A stretch of DNA of 64,000 bases, taken from positions 17,858,501 through 17,922,500 of the forward strand of contig OZ018412.1 in NCBI GenBank assembly GCA_963969595.1, read 5' to 3'. Positions 35,015-48,873 of this stretch are shown piece by piece. The notes beneath the pieces were generated by a model, which did no database searches, had not been told where the DNA came from, and worked only from the letters and a program-made list of their open reading frames with translations. The stretch comes from Neckera pumila. Lineage: Eukaryota > Streptophyta > Bryopsida > Hypnales > Neckeraceae. How positions within the stretch are numbered: the stretch's first letter is position 1; each line of letters opens with the position of its first letter. A program made the position numbers and the translations under genes.

Positions 35015-37100
35015 TCTCTTATTTGTTGCAATATTCCATTCACATGTTCCACGGATGGTCGAGCTTTCAAATTGGGAAGGCAACACAAGAGGCCCAAACA
35101 AAGGAGATCTACAATCATAGTTGTATAAACTTCAACATCTATGCCTACAATCATTGAGGTCCCTAATACATTGTTGCCAATAACTATGTTAGAATCTGGG
35201 GGTAATGGAAGAAGCCCTGTTGTACCTCAAACCTCATCTTCTTGTTGAGGTGGAAACCTTGAAGGTTGAAGAGTTTGAAGCAATCTTGGATCTACCACAT
35301 TGAGAAGTGACCCACCTTCATGAACTCGACAAACGGTGTGTAACAACACAAGATCCTCTTATTCTGATGCTTGCATGTCCACGGAACGCCTTCCGCACAC
35401 AACTTCAAGCACCCAAAATGCCAAAACTATAAACATCTGATTCCTTGGTTGCTTTGACTGTGTACAGCAACTCGGGAGCTATATAGCCAAGAGTCCCTGC
35501 TCCCAAAGTGGTTATGTCCAACTTGTAGTGATCCATCAAGTGGGCAAGTCCAAAGTTTCCCAAATACGCTTTGAAATCCGATCCGCATCCAACTATACAT
35601 TGCTAGATTTGATGTCTCACTGCAAAACACCACTTGAGCAATCCTCATGCAAGTATTGCAGAGCTGAACCCACCCCCTCAAGAATGGAGTGGCGCATTTT
35701 CAAAGAAAGAACAATCTCTTGGGTGTCAAGCCATTCGTTGAGGCCTCCATTGGACACGAAGTCGTAAACCAAGAGCAGGTGACCTTTCTCTTGGCACCAG
35801 CCCTGCAACTGCACCACATTCCGGTGCCGAACTTGGCCGAGGCTGGCCACTTCGGCTTGAAAGAGGGACTCCGCCTGCTTGGGCTCCGAGAAATTGATGT
35901 GTTTCACGGCAACAAAATGGACACCACCCGGAGCTTCGAAGGACCCTTTGTAGACAGACCCCGATCCACCGATGCCGAGCAAATTTCTTTCATCAAAGTT
36001 GTGGGTGGCTTTCCGGAGCTCTGCATACGAGAACACATGTGGACGCGCGCTATGGCCCAGTGGGTGTATAGCGGTAACTTCTGGATCGATAGGCTCCCAA
36101 GTCGAGAGATGAACCAGAGAATCACGACGGGCGGCTGCCACAACCATTCCCAGAACTCCTGTGCTGATGCCAGCCCACGTTCTGGCTTTCCAAAAAGGAT
36201 TTAGGATTTGAGAGGAAAGGACTGTTGAAATGTCAGTACTGAAGAATCTCCAGGGCAAGAGCTCATGCCCTTCGACGCGGTGGACCTCGGAGCTTCCCTC
36301 AAACGAGAGGTACACATTATCTCCAAGCAGCTCGGCTAATGTGTAGTTGGGAATGCGCACCGTAGGTTCCAGGGGCTTCTTCACGCTGGGGTTGGACCCA
36401 TTCGCAAGCTAGCCGCGCTACGAGTGTCGGAGATGAGCGTTTGAAATCAATCCAAGCAGTGAAGATTTTCCCGTCGGAGAAATACGAGCAGTAGGTGTCG
36501 TTGCCACAGAGGTTGTGAGTGTATGCTCCGATGTCATACTCGTAGTCAATGTTTTTTCCCACCCTGATGTAGCTGATGCTGGCGTCTTCGAAATCAGGGT
36601 CGTACATCCCCATGCCGAAACTGGTTAGAAGCTTGAAGGAGAGTATCTATGGTTTAGATCACTTGGATGGAGAGGATTCTTGCATACACGAAAGCTTCCT
36701 CGTTCGGACACGAGGTCTTGCATATTTGCAAGCATCCTGTCCCTGATGATAAAGAAGGACATTCCGTTGTAGTCCCTGTCCCTGGGAGAACTGCTGTTTC
36801 TCGAGGTAAACCGAAAGTTGTGAAGGTGAATGAGAAAGAGGTGCTGAACGAAGCAACTCTCCCAGTTGCGACATCCTGAATGCGCACCTTCTTCCCATAC
36901 ACCAGCGCTCCACAAGACCCTCGCGACTGCGCGCCCGTTGATGGTGTAATACGATTGGCGCCATTGTGTGCAGCATCTCCGAAAGTAATGAAGTTATAAT
37001 CTTCAGCTGAGAAAGAATGGAAGGTGAGTCGCGTGTCTTCGCTGGCAACTGAGTGAAAAAACACAAACAGGGACAGGAAGTGTAAGGAGAAGAGTTTCAT
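35015..37100 (-). pseudogene. L-type lectin-domain receptor kinase pseudogene
   Basis: Intronless, as is usual for this plasma-membrane receptor family. A signal peptide begins MKLFSLHFLSLFVFFHS at 37100, followed by a legume-lectin domain (LTFHSFSAEDYNFITFG; after a frameshift near 36790, YNGMSFFI; after another near 36630, GKIFTAWIDFKRSS; after another near 36410, VRIPNYTLAELLG). A short hydrophobic segment (GISTGVLGMVV) and a kinase domain follow (FSYAELRKATHNF, GIGGSGSVYKG, VAVKHINF, RHRNVVQLQGWC). The HRD motif is Q-stop-D (stop at 35617-35619). A later frame gives GNFGLAHL, with Asn for the DFG aspartate (35549-35557), then GTLGYIAPELL and ESDVYSFG. The C-lobe end ARPSVEHVNGILQ is near 35050. 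At least four frameshifts and several stops: clearly dead. Confidence 0.85.
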
Positions 37101-39333
37101 TCTGCACTACTGTATCATGCTCTACAAGCCCAATGCACACATGCTCTGAAATTAAGTAGGAAACCGATTCTCTTGTACAAGTATATGTGTGGGCTGCTAG
37201 CTTCAATTCTTGATGCCTTCAATGTCTAAGATAATCTTCTCTATGTTGATCTAGAGTTTCAAATTGAAATTTTGCGAACAAGCTCCTCGTTACAGGAATG
37301 AATAGCAAACCTTCCAGAGGTTTCATGAGAGGTTTCATGGATCCATGGCGTCCTGACTATAAACAAGCTTCATACAATTCACGGTGAACAAGCACTGCTA
37401 GCTAGGTTATGAGGGTCTCAATCCCTGTGGCAGTGGCTTGTTAACCCCCTAGCGCTCTGACATCCCAATTTTGGACGATGAACAAAGAGTCTCCGATTGA
37501 TGTATTTTTACCACAAAACTTCTCATTCATCTGAACCGATGCTTGTTGTTTTTTTAAAAACTTTCTGTACGATGAATTTGATGAAATTGAGGTAAATAAT
37601 ATACATTTATAAAGAGTATAAGCAAAAATATGCAAAAATATGTAGACCATTTGCTCCATGTGGTGAGAAGTAAGAAAGAGTGTACATATTATCTTACAGA
37701 CCAACTCCTCCTTCAGCAATTTTCTGAGGATGTGATGTAACAGAGAGTGGTATGTTTGACCCAAATTCACACGATTGTATCGAAAACTTGGCACTTCTGG
37801 ATTTGTTGAGTTAATCCTTGTTTCAGTACGGGAATAGCAGAAAGTTCCCAGATGGTATTGCACTAAAAACAGGCCGGGGAATCAGAGACAAGCAGCCATC
37901 GAGGAAAATCAGTTCTTACAAGCTTTCCTTGTTGTCAAATTGAAAGCCGGGAGTGGAAATCCAGGAACCACAGTTATATTGAACAAATCTCTCTCTCAAG
38001 CTTGGTCGCATACTACTAAAAATTTGAAGCTAGCTTGATATTTGAAGATTGCTGTGTTGACCTCTGTTTTCTAATGTAACCCTGGGAAGGGCATACTAAC
38101 ATTAATGTCCCAACCCTCCTCCTTTCAACCACATCAACGTTAAAGTCCTACACTACCGGTACTAGTAGTATGACCGAGAAAATGTTTGTGAAAATGTTTG
38201 TGCGGTCAAAGCGCCAGAGCAACAAAATCGATCCCGCAGAGTGCATTGCTCCTCTTCACAGCCATTATCGGACCCTACGTGGCCATTGGCCAAAAAAATT
38301 GAGACAACAGGGCGCACTCTTATTTGCGAATCGTTAATTACTGTATAGTGCACGTGCCTGATGCCAATCGGTGTAGCTGGGTGCCATTACATTGAACGAA
38401 GATATAGATTAAATATCTACACTTCTCAAAGACGCAGCATTCAGCCAATTGACTATAATTCCTGCTAAGTCCTGCAAGTCATGAAAGTCACAAACTAAGA
38501 TTGTACTGGTCTTCCTGCTCGGAGCAAATCTTGGAGCGCCATGAATGTCGAGAATTTTCATCGCGACCATAATTACGATTTACAACCAGGTTTGGAAAGC
38601 TTCCTTCGCGTCCTGACTGCTGCTCCTAGCTCTTTAATTGAGCCACTCAATCGCATCCATACCACAATCAATAAAAGGAGTCACGTCTGCAATCAGACTG
38701 CTAGACCGACGATTGATGCAGGCTCTGTCAGAAAACAAGATGGCTCCCTTTTATTGACTGCGGCAAGGATACGGTCAAGAAAAAATATGTGCAACACAGG
38801 GCAACTGCACGCTCCACAAAGACAGGCTAACCTCAGATATTCAGGCCAAAGAATTGAAACACTAACGAGGTATGAAACTCGGTATGAATGCTTGCAAGAC
38901 GCAGACGCAGCAGAAAAATTCAAAGCAGAAGCTACAAACTTGACCACACGTACGTAACCCTACCAGAACGAATGCCCCAACGAAGAGCAATCCAAGCCAC
39001 GATGAAAATTGATCTAGAACTCCCTGCCAAAAGAACAACCTTTCGGACCTTTTAAGACCACGAAGAACGCGTTAAATTACGCACTGGGCATTGATCATTT
39101 CCTACGCAAATGCATGCATTCGTTCACTCTCTTACGCTTGCCGGTGGGGTGGACTGCACCTGATCACATCCAGCTACAACATGGTTGCAAACTTGCAGTG
39201 CAGTGAGCTCAACTGACTTTACGACGGGGGAGTTCCAGAAAAGCCGAGAATTCAGGTCTGTACTGGCATATCCAAGGAGGACATTCCTCTACACTATGAG
39301 CCTGTTTGAGCCAGGGTTCCTGTTTCCACTTTC
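37101..39333. other. Intergenic DNA upstream of the receptor kinase relic
   Basis: May contain the old promoter near 37101-37400. A 138-codon open frame at 38541-38957 (+) is of moderate composition, but I recognise nothing in it and do not call it a gene. Confidence 0.4.
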
Positions 39334-40153
39334 ATGGGGGGACAAAAGTATCGTCGCCCCTCTTTTGTTCCCACAAAAACGCCCCCATTTTTAAACATTA
39401 TTTTTTTTATTATTTTTATGTAATTCTTGGATCATTGCATTCCTACTTAGTCCCAATCATGCGTAGCAAATTTCAACTTCAAAAAAGCAAAACTCTATTT
39501 TTGATGAATTTTTAAAGTCCGTTTTCACGGTTTTACATAATATTTTATTGAAAACAATTAATGATGAAATTTTTAAATTCAATTGCAGAGATATGTAGGG
39601 AATATCTATACGCACATCAAACCTTCAACAAGCATCTCCAAAAAAAATTCACAACTCCCTCTATAAAAAAATCAATATTGGGGTGACAATGTCCTAATTT
39701 TGTAAAATAGATACATTTTTACTGTAATTAGATATAATGTGATGGTTAAATAGAAAAATCTAATTACAAGAAAAATATATCTATTTTCAAAATTAGGACA
39801 TTGTCACCCCAATATTGAATTTTTTATAGAAGGAGTTGTGAATTTTTTTGGAGATGCTTGTTGAAGGTTTGATGTGCATATAGACATTCCCTACATATCT
39901 CCGCAATTGAATTTAAAAATTTCATCATTAATTGTTTTCAATCAAATATTATGTAAAACCGTGAAAACAGACTTTAAAAATTCACCAAAAATGGAGTTTT
40001 GCTTTTTTGAAGTTGAAATTTGCTACGCATGATTGGGACTAAGTAGGAATGCAATGATCCAAAAATTACATAAAAATAATATAAAATAATGTTTAAAAAT
40101 GGGGACGTTTTTGTGGGAACAAAAGAGGGGCCACGATACTTTTGTCCCCCCAT
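39334..40153. mobile_element. 820-bp foldback element
   Basis: The left arm from 39334 (ATGGGGGGACAAAAGTATCG) and the right arm ending at 40153 are inverse complements over about 370 bp each, coordinate sum 79487. They meet around 39740 with a short loop. The arms differ by scattered substitutions, so they have aged separately. No coding capacity and no clear target duplication were seen. Confidence 0.8.
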
Positions 40154-42340
40154 TGTACAGTACAGTACTTGTGCTCCTCTTTATTAGTGCTCATAACATG
40201 TTTCTGAACTTAGCAAAACCTCAACCACCAACCTTTTACAGGTAGAAAAATGGGAATACCAGTGCTAAATTCTGAAATTTTAATACTTGTTTTTAATTAG
40301 AAAGCTGAGTAAATTGGAGCGAACATTTGATTCATCAAGTGATACATGAATTTCTGAGCTTCTCAGAGTCGGAATTGTCTTTGGCGACTTTCATGAAGCT
40401 TTCATGATGTGAATAGGGGGAGAAACTAAATTTTATCAGAAGAAGCTTTGCCTTGCTGTCAAACTACAAGCAACCAAGGAGTTCAAGTCCAATGTTAAAA
40501 TTAAAATAGTTCAATCTCAATCCTGGAATGAACTGATAAGTCCCTCCCAAGTATCTAGCAAGCATAATACAGAGTACCTAGCTTCCTAGCATGAGGAGGA
40601 CCATTGCCTGGTCCTACAATGTTATATCATGAGCCTCCTTGAAAGTTTTGCAAGTCAACAATTCCGATTCTCTTCTTGCAGCTGTTGCACACTTCAGTAC
40701 CAAATTCCAATTTTTTTAAATCTTTTAGGCAAGGATTGGCTGATTCTAAGGGCAAGGAAGTCCACCTTTCATTTACAATTTTCACAATTGGAGCAAGAGT
40801 TTCACCATTCAGTTCACCACGACGCCTGGTCTTGTTGCCGTTGACTTTGTTTGAATGAGCTTTGCATGTTTTTTCCCATTGATTGTTGTTTCATTTGCTT
40901 TTTTTTTTGAGGTGAAATTACATGTTTTCCATATGTACTACAAATTCATTTTTTTTTGGTGAAAATTTGAAAATACTGTGAACTTTTGAAACAAAATTGA
41001 TATCACATACAAAAATATGCTCAAAAAATCTAAAAATTTATTGATGGGTGTATGTAACATTTTATTTAGTCATGGTGCTAAAATATTTACCGTGCCATTC
41101 AAAAATTAGAAAATGAACACTCCATGGTAAGAGGAGTCCTATTAGTATGTGAATCTAGGAGCATGAGCCCATAAGCCTAGAAGCCTAGCAATACACCTAT
41201 ATTATAGGTGTTTATATTATAGAAACTTTCCATAATGATAGGATATCTATGTTACAGATACCTAAATTCTAGGTGTTTATATAAGCACCTTCAATAATTG
41301 TAGGATACGTACTTCATACATATACTCATTCAAGGCTCACATGCTTGCATTTTCATGCTCACATACTAGCATTGTTGTCTATGGTAATAGCTAAAAACTA
41401 AACCTCTAAGGGCTCAAGTGACCATTTTTTTATCGTTTCTCGATTTTGGGTAGCATTTTTTGGGCAAAATTTTTTTTTTCAATTTTTTTGGTGCAAATTA
41501 ATTTGGGTTGTATTTCAATTTTTATATTCAAAACTGAGATTGCTGTAGTCAAACAAAAATTATAAGGAAAATGGCACAATCTTTGCCTAGTGTTGGAAAA
41601 TTTTTTATTTGGCAAAAGTGTTGATTTTCTCATTATTAGATCTTATGCATTTTTTCACGAATCAATAGAAACCACAATTTTGACCAATCTGTAAAAGAAC
41701 ATTCAAATGCTAAAGATAGAAATTGTATTTTGGTGGATTTTTGAAATTATATCTTCAAAATTCATTTGAAGAGAGTCTAAAAATAGTTTTATAATTTTGG
41801 CTATACAGATACATTTTAATTTTTGTGCTTCACATTACTCTTCTTTGATGCAAATTTCGAAATTTTTTATAGAACTTATAGTTTATAATATATACGTATC
41901 TTGTTCAAACCTCTTAGGCTTTTACAGGTGAAATTGCAATAAACTATTGAACTTCAAGAATTTTTCAAATTTTCAAATACAAATAGGGACGAAATTTGAT
42001 AAGCCTCATTTCATTATTTGGTCTCAAATTTTAAAAAATCATTTTTATAATTCAAAATCATATTAAGAGCAAGGACCAAATGGGTGGATTTTGAGCACTA
42101 TTTTACTCAAAACAAATAGAATATTTTTGAAGGAATATTAGGTGATATATTATTTTATTTTCAATGGATGAAATCACTAAATTGCTACATATTTTAAGGA
42201 AAATATAGCTCTTTTTTTGATGAATAATTTACATTTCATCCACATTTTTGCAATTCATCCATTTATATAGATATAAAGAACTACATCACTTCAATAAGGA
42301 TCACTCTCCCAACTGAAAATAGAATAAAATTCTTCAATTA
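40154..42340. other. AT-rich intergenic DNA
   Basis: No gene recognised. A small stem-like region with repeated TAGGTGTTTATAT motifs lies at about 41195-41285. Confidence 0.4.
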
Positions 42341-43267
42341 ATCCCTAAAGGACCAAGGCCTTTTTTCTGCCAAAAAACACTCAAAACTGCCATTTCTATA
42401 GCAAAGATTTGAAAATTTTGAAAATTATTTTGTTTTGCACATCTAACCGTAGGATCTTACACCTAACTAATATGAAGATTTGTAAAAAAAAATTCAGAAT
42501 TTTTGACCGCACAAATTGCAAGATATATGCATTTAAAGTGAAAAAAACAAGTTTTTTAGCACATTGCGAGATTAGATTATTTGACTTCCAACCTTTATGA
42601 CTTAAATTTTTTGCACTACAGAGTTTTGAGCTTCAAATCTTTATGCTGGATAATTGAGTTTAGAGTCTAGGAAAAAAGATGAACAACTCAAAATAATTTA
42701 ATTTTCATACTTTAAAAAATTGCTAAGTAGAAGTAGGTACAAGATAGAAGGAAAATCTAAAATATTAATATCTTTTATATGGAATTAAAATGCACGAATT
42801 CCAATGGTGAAATTGTTCTAGCAAAAAAATTCAACCACATGGAATTTTTTATTTTTTTAAATTGTAAAAATTGCATTCAGAAATGAATCCTACAAGTTAT
42901 TTTTTTTAGAAAGATGCTCTAAATGCCCAAAAAACAAGATTATCCATTACTTTCTCAAAACAAATCCAAATGGAATGACAAAGCTTTCTAGATAGACAAA
43001 CATATAATCTATGGATTAAAAAAATTCAAAAAAAATAAAATTAATTTTGCAAATTTTTTTTTGCTACCCTTCTCCCCTCTTTTGAGCTTACTTGGGCATA
43101 CTTTTTTTTCCCGAGCACCAATTGAAAAAAAAATAATATTCCCACAAAGATTATCAATTTTTCTATCTTCCAAAAAAGTTTCAAAAAATCAGGACAAAAA
43201 TTTAGCCCGTAGGTACCTGCTCGAAATCCTATTTGTTCGTTGAACAGACACTTGGTCCTTTAGGGGT
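42341..43267 (+). mobile_element. MITE copy 4, 927 bp, TTA flank
   Basis: Begins ATCCCTAAAGGACCAAGG after TTA (42338-42340) and ends CTTGGTCCTTTAGGGGT at 43267, followed by TCA (a one-base change from TTA). It matches the reverse complement of copy 1 closely through the interior. Non-coding. Confidence 0.75.
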
Positions 43268-46200
43268 TCAGGTATTGAAATATACTACATGATGGTGATT
43301 TGCAAATCAAGCATCTTTGTATTTATAATAGTCAAATATACCCAACAATGAGGCAATATTTGATATCATTTCAAAATATATATTCAAGCACCTCCTACAA
43401 ACAGAATGGGACAAAAGACTGGATTTTTTCATTTTTCATGCCTTTACAATATCATCTATCAGTTGGTAATTGGTTGTTTCAACATGAAAACATTAATGTG
43501 TTTGTACATAGCAAACACATTAATTTTTTAAATAATTTTTAGTTTTTTAAGTGCAGTTGAGTCCAAATATGCACCAATTTTTGGACAACCGTCCATTAAT
43601 TGTGTACATCCGTCCACAATATTATCTAAGATTAGTTAACTTCATGTCTTCATCCAAAATTTGGCAAATCACATTAGCCTTTAAGATGTTTTTTGGCAGT
43701 TTCATTTACATTTTCTTCTTAAATTTTTAGTGTGTCAGTAGCTAGTTCAAAATCATATAATATTTTAGAAAAAACTTTGCCAAAAATTCAAAAGTTGATG
43801 CAAAGCCTTTTTTTTTTCAATTGGTTCATAACCAATAAAACATCCATTTATGGCAACTTAATCAATACTAGTAAACCACATTGTAAAAAAAACGTGTACA
43901 CTCAAGACCACAAAAACTATACGTTAATTCAACACAATATTGAATTTTACAAAAGGACTTAGGCATGAGTTTAATGAAATACAATTTTGGACTCATACAA
44001 AAGTAATTACACAAGCTTCACAAAAATATAAGGCAAAATTTTGGACCTAGAGGTCTTTTCAGGGTTATAGGGCCATTTTCACAACAAAGGCCACAAAAAC
44101 AAAAGGCAAAATCAAGCTTTATAAAAATATAAGGCAAAATTTTGATTTGGACTTAGAGGTCTTTCAAGGTTTCAAGGCCAGGGTCACAACAAAGGCCATA
44201 GTGGCAACAAAAACTTCTTATGACAACCTCAAAGAAAATAGTCTAAATTATAAAATGACTTGTGGTTCCTATATGACATGTGCACATTCCACTATACTAG
44301 TTTCATTTAGAAAAAGGACAAGCGCAAAGACAATAAAAGTTGTAAAAGGAGTTGTGGTTTGCACATGACATGCCTACATTCTAGTATTATGGTTTCATAT
44401 AGAAAAAAAAAAAGCTAAATGAAATAGGGTTGGATTTTTTTTGCATTGAATTTTTTTGCATTAATTCAATACTAATTAAAGATTGCTCCAAATTCTTTTT
44501 AATACAAAGAAACCCACTTAGGTTTGGCGCCTTTAAAATTCTTTTTTTTTTAATTTGTTTCAGCATTCTTTTGGCAAGAATGTGAAAGGCCATTCAAAGA
44601 AGTCTAGGGTTTAAAATTTCAAAAAAAAAATTTCATTTTTTTCTCATTTTTTCTTTTGTGTGTGTGTATATTTGTGTATATTTGTACCGCAACTCCATCA
44701 CCTCCAAAAAATCAATTGGGCACCAAAAAGTTCCTTTGGAAGTTGGGAGGTTGGAACACTCTAAAAATTTATGCACACCGCCATGGGGGTGCTTACCACA
44801 TGAGGCCTCCGTTGCTTGTCCAAAGTATTCATTTTTCCTTGGAACTTTTTTGAGAGCTTAAGCTTAAGCAAATATTTTCATGAGAAGAAAAAAATGGGAC
44901 TTGAAATGATTTAAAAACATTGCCCGCAAATGTGCGAAGCCAAATACAGTGTATATATTGGCTATGCTCCTACGGTCATATGCCTTTGTTAATAGGGCTA
45001 AAATTTTATTATAAATAGAATTTTTTTGAAATGTTTCTTTTTTTTTGGTCAATGCTATGGACTTTAAAATTTAAAAATGTACGCTATCGATTTGCAAATG
45101 CGTATGTTATGTAAAAATATATATTTACATGTTTATTTGATGGATTTTGATTATACTAATATAGAAAGAAAGATGACATCATTTTTTTTGTAGCTTCAAG
45201 GTGATGGTTTCTCACATAGATGCCGGCCATATATTAAGAGAGAGAAAACCACCTTGATGCCTCATAATTTTGAAGTAATCTTTTCAATTTATAGAATCAT
45301 ATAGTTGTCGAGTTGAATTTCCATTTTCATTTTGGATTTTAGTATGTCAAATTGAAGAGTTTTTTCTGAATCTCAAGATTAAAAACCACCACTGGAATTG
45401 AATTTGAGTTTTCATTGTCACAATTGCCGGATCATCCTTTTCTGTTGCAAAGTCTTGCACCATCACATGAATGTCTACAAGAAGACGCTATGCCTTCTTG
45501 ATCGCCAAAGCAACCTCACCGGGAGCAACGGAGGCACAAAAACCTGCAATGTGATATTCAAGCGTTGGTGATCTTGTTGTAGGTTGGATGTGTTGAGTCC
45601 GGTAATTGAGAAGTGATATTTGAAGGGTGTTTTGAGGGTCTAAACGATGATCAATACTATTCTTTGGTTAAGCATTAGGGGAGATTTGAAGGCATTGGAG
45701 GGCCGTTTTAGGCCCGTTCCCTAAACTAGCCAGATCTATAAATAGCCAGTATGAGTTGTCAGAATTTTTTTTTCAAAAGAATAAAAAATAAAAAATTCTC
45801 CCAAACATAATTATAGGCCCAAATTTTTTATTTTTTTATTTTTTATTTAAAATGACGTGGCACTCTCTTGACCACATCAACCAGCATTTATCCTGCATTC
45901 CCGTAGTCTAAAAATGCTGCTGGGACGCAGGATAAATCGTGGTCTCTTAGAGACCTCAAATCTCTTCTAATGCCTATAAAGGGAAATTGTAGCCACGAAT
46001 GTTTGTTAGAGGGGTTGATCAAACCTTTTACAAAAACAAATTGTGCAAATTACATGACAATCATTGTCAAACACATCCTCAAGTTCTTAGAGATGGAGTG
46101 ATATTTTTCTTGAAATTCTATTTTTCATTTCTATTAGATATATATTAGATCCTATTTTTCCATATTTGAAGTGGGTTTCTAACTTTATTTTGTATGTATG

Positions 46201-48360
46201 AAATTGTAGAATGAAAAGATGGAGATAGTTTTTTTTTTAAATTTAATTTTGAGGGGTGAATGCAAGAAAGACTTGCCGATTTTGTTGCGTTTCCACTATT
46301 TGATGCTCTTTTTTCTAGAGTACTTTAAGCATAGAAAAATAATTTTTAATTTTTTTTTAAAATATGGCCAATATATATACTTTTCATATGAAGAAACCCT
46401 TGGAAGGAAAAGCATAGAAAAATTCTCTAAGAGGGAGAACTAGAATGTGCCAAATCTCAAGAAAATAGTCACTTTGATGCTTTAATTAGTTAAAAATAGT
46501 AAAATAAATTAAATAAATTAAATAAAAATTGGCCATTTGCAATAGTTCTATGGAGATGGTCATTCACCAAAAAACCCACCAAAATAATACTTTATGTGTT
46601 TCAAAATGCAAGCAGAAAGAAGCTCACTTTGTAGACTTCTACACTACATAAAATTAACTTTTTTTAAAATCCCTCTTCTGGAAAGCTTGAGGTCTATTAG
46701 AAGACCATCTCATCCAAATTTCAGCTCCAAATTTGATTTTTTGGGTACAAAATAGTACTAAAAACCTCCAAATTGGAATTTGTGACATAAAATTGGGTGC
46801 TATTTTTATTTAGTAGAACATTTTTGAAAACTGCCAAAAAAATTGGGCAAGGTGTATAGTGGTCATGAACACCTTTCCTATAAATCTTAAGTCATTTGGA
46901 TTCAATACGCAAAAGTTATGTCTAAAAAACAAATCAGCATGCAAGGTGTGACAAAAAATAGTACAAGTGTTTCTTGCATTCACCTTGAGGTGATTTATCC
47001 TCAAAATAAGGATAGAAATAAATTGTATGGTGAATTATGATGGCCAATGGTGTTAATATAGCCCTGTGAATAAGATATGGATTGAAGTCCACTTGACTTG
47101 GATAGGTGAGGTAGAAGATTAGGTAGAGGGGACTATTCATCTTCTTCTTTGTTGGTTTGTAAGGCTTAAGGAGTCATAGTGTGTTGTATTTTGAGAATTT
47201 TGGAATGAAAATTAAAGGAGTTGTGGATCATGGTGTTGTATTTTTAAATAGTCCTATTTTACTTGAATTAAAGTTGGGAATTAAGATTTGTGCTAGTTTG
47301 AGTGAAGTAAGGTCTGTTGCCTCGAATGTAAAGGGACAGAGACTTCAATCGGCCATAAAAGACGGACAGGTCTTTAATTTGCAATGAAAATTTGAGAAAA
47401 TATAGAAAGTATGTTAGTTTTTATGACAATATCATTTCATCTATTTGAAGTTTTGATGAGTGAGTTGTGAATGTTGAAGTGAAAGAAGCTCTGTTGCCTT
47501 CAATTTTAGAGGCCAAAAATTTGGATGGCTATAGAAGTTGAACACGGTGTTAAATTGATTTGGGACTTGGAAGACAAATATAAAATTGTATAAGCTTTCT
47601 ACAAAGATGTCATTCATTTTATTTATATTTGGTGGCATCAAATCAAAGTTTAGTAAAGAGATTGGAGTTCAGAGGAGGCTTTGAACACTAATGTATTGTA
47701 GATTTTGGATATCCTTTATTTTGTAAACCTTGTTGTTCTAGGCGGCATAAGTTAAACCATTGCTTAGCCTTGTTTTGTGTTATGGCTACAAAATGGGATT
47801 AACGGCTGTGGGTGCTTTATTCCCACCCTTGGAATAAAGTGTACACAAAGCCAGGCTCTTGTAATTGTGAGATTGAACTCCTAAGAGGTGTCTAACAACG
47901 TGTTTTCCAGTTGAGCCTTCTAAGCAATGGATCTTTGTTGTTTTCCTAATCCTAACTGTTTATTAGTTAATGCTTAATCAAAATAATCAGATTGAACCAC
48001 TTGTTAGAATTGGCATCGATTTTGACTTTAGTTGTCAAAACTGAGGTCCAATAGTTATTAGTTAAACAAGATGGAGAAAATAACTTAATTTATAGGGTTT
48101 GTTTTGCCCTTCCTTAAATGATCAAAGAATTCTAACTTTAACAGAGGTTTCTAGCAAATAATAAGGAGCGAAGTTCTAACTTAATTTATCTTTGGTAAAC
48201 CTTTAAATCCTTTGAGATAAATGCTCAACTACTTCTTACTAGTGAGATAAACTTGGAATTTACTGTTATCCTTGGAAATTGATGTTTTTATCTTTTTACC
48301 TTTACTTTTTATTCTTTCAAGAAGTTAAAACTTTTAGCTTTAGCTTTCTGATTAAATATT
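43268..48360. other. Long AT-rich region without recognisable genes
   Basis: About 5 kb of AT-rich DNA. A diverged direct repeat of about 101 bp occurs at about 44022 and 44123 (AAAAATATAAGGCAAAAT). A TG-rich stretch lies near 44655. Short open frames show no protein-family features. No tRNA or rRNA was seen. Confidence 0.4.
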
Positions 48361-48873
48361 GTTTACTATGAACTTTGACCATGTCGGTTCATCAAAATTC
48401 TTACGTACTTCTTTTTTACTCTAAAGTGCTAATTTTTGACTCCCTTAGGTAATTGTTATTTATTGTGAATTTTGATCGTGTCGGTTCATCAAAATTCTAC
48501 GTAATTCGTTTCTACTCTAAAGTTTTAATTTATTTCTACCTTTACTTTGTATTCTAATATTCCTAAAATATTTTCAATTAATTCTTAAATGAATAAATTA
48601 CCTTTTATAATTCTTTTTACCCTTAGTAATATATTCTCAATTAATTCTTACTAATTGGATAAATTTGGGGTTTTAACTTTTATTTTTTGAAATCAATAAT
48701 CTTATCTTTTACTCTTTACTTCAAAGGTAAAAGCTTCTTACTTTTGACTTCCTAAATAATTGTTGTTTACGGGTGAATTTTGACCGTTGTCCAGTTCATC
48801 AAAGTTCTTCCGTAATTCTTTTTTTACCCTAAAGTTCTAAGTTACCGCTACTTTTACCTTGTCACCTAAGGTT
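48361..48873. repeat. Degenerate repeats of a GTCGGTTCATCAAAATTCT motif
   Basis: The motif with flanking TACTCTAAAG and GTAATTGTTNTTTA occurs near 48370, 48470 and 48775. The first two are about 101 bp apart and the third is spaced further. Function unknown. Confidence 0.6.

Noticed and set aside
38541..38957. 138-codon open frame
   Set aside because: No recognisable domain, no splice context and no conserved motif; could be chance.
41400..42130. Possible further MITE copy starting AACCTCTAAGGGCTC
   Set aside because: The terminus is only loosely similar to ACCCCTAAAGG and no matching right end was found.
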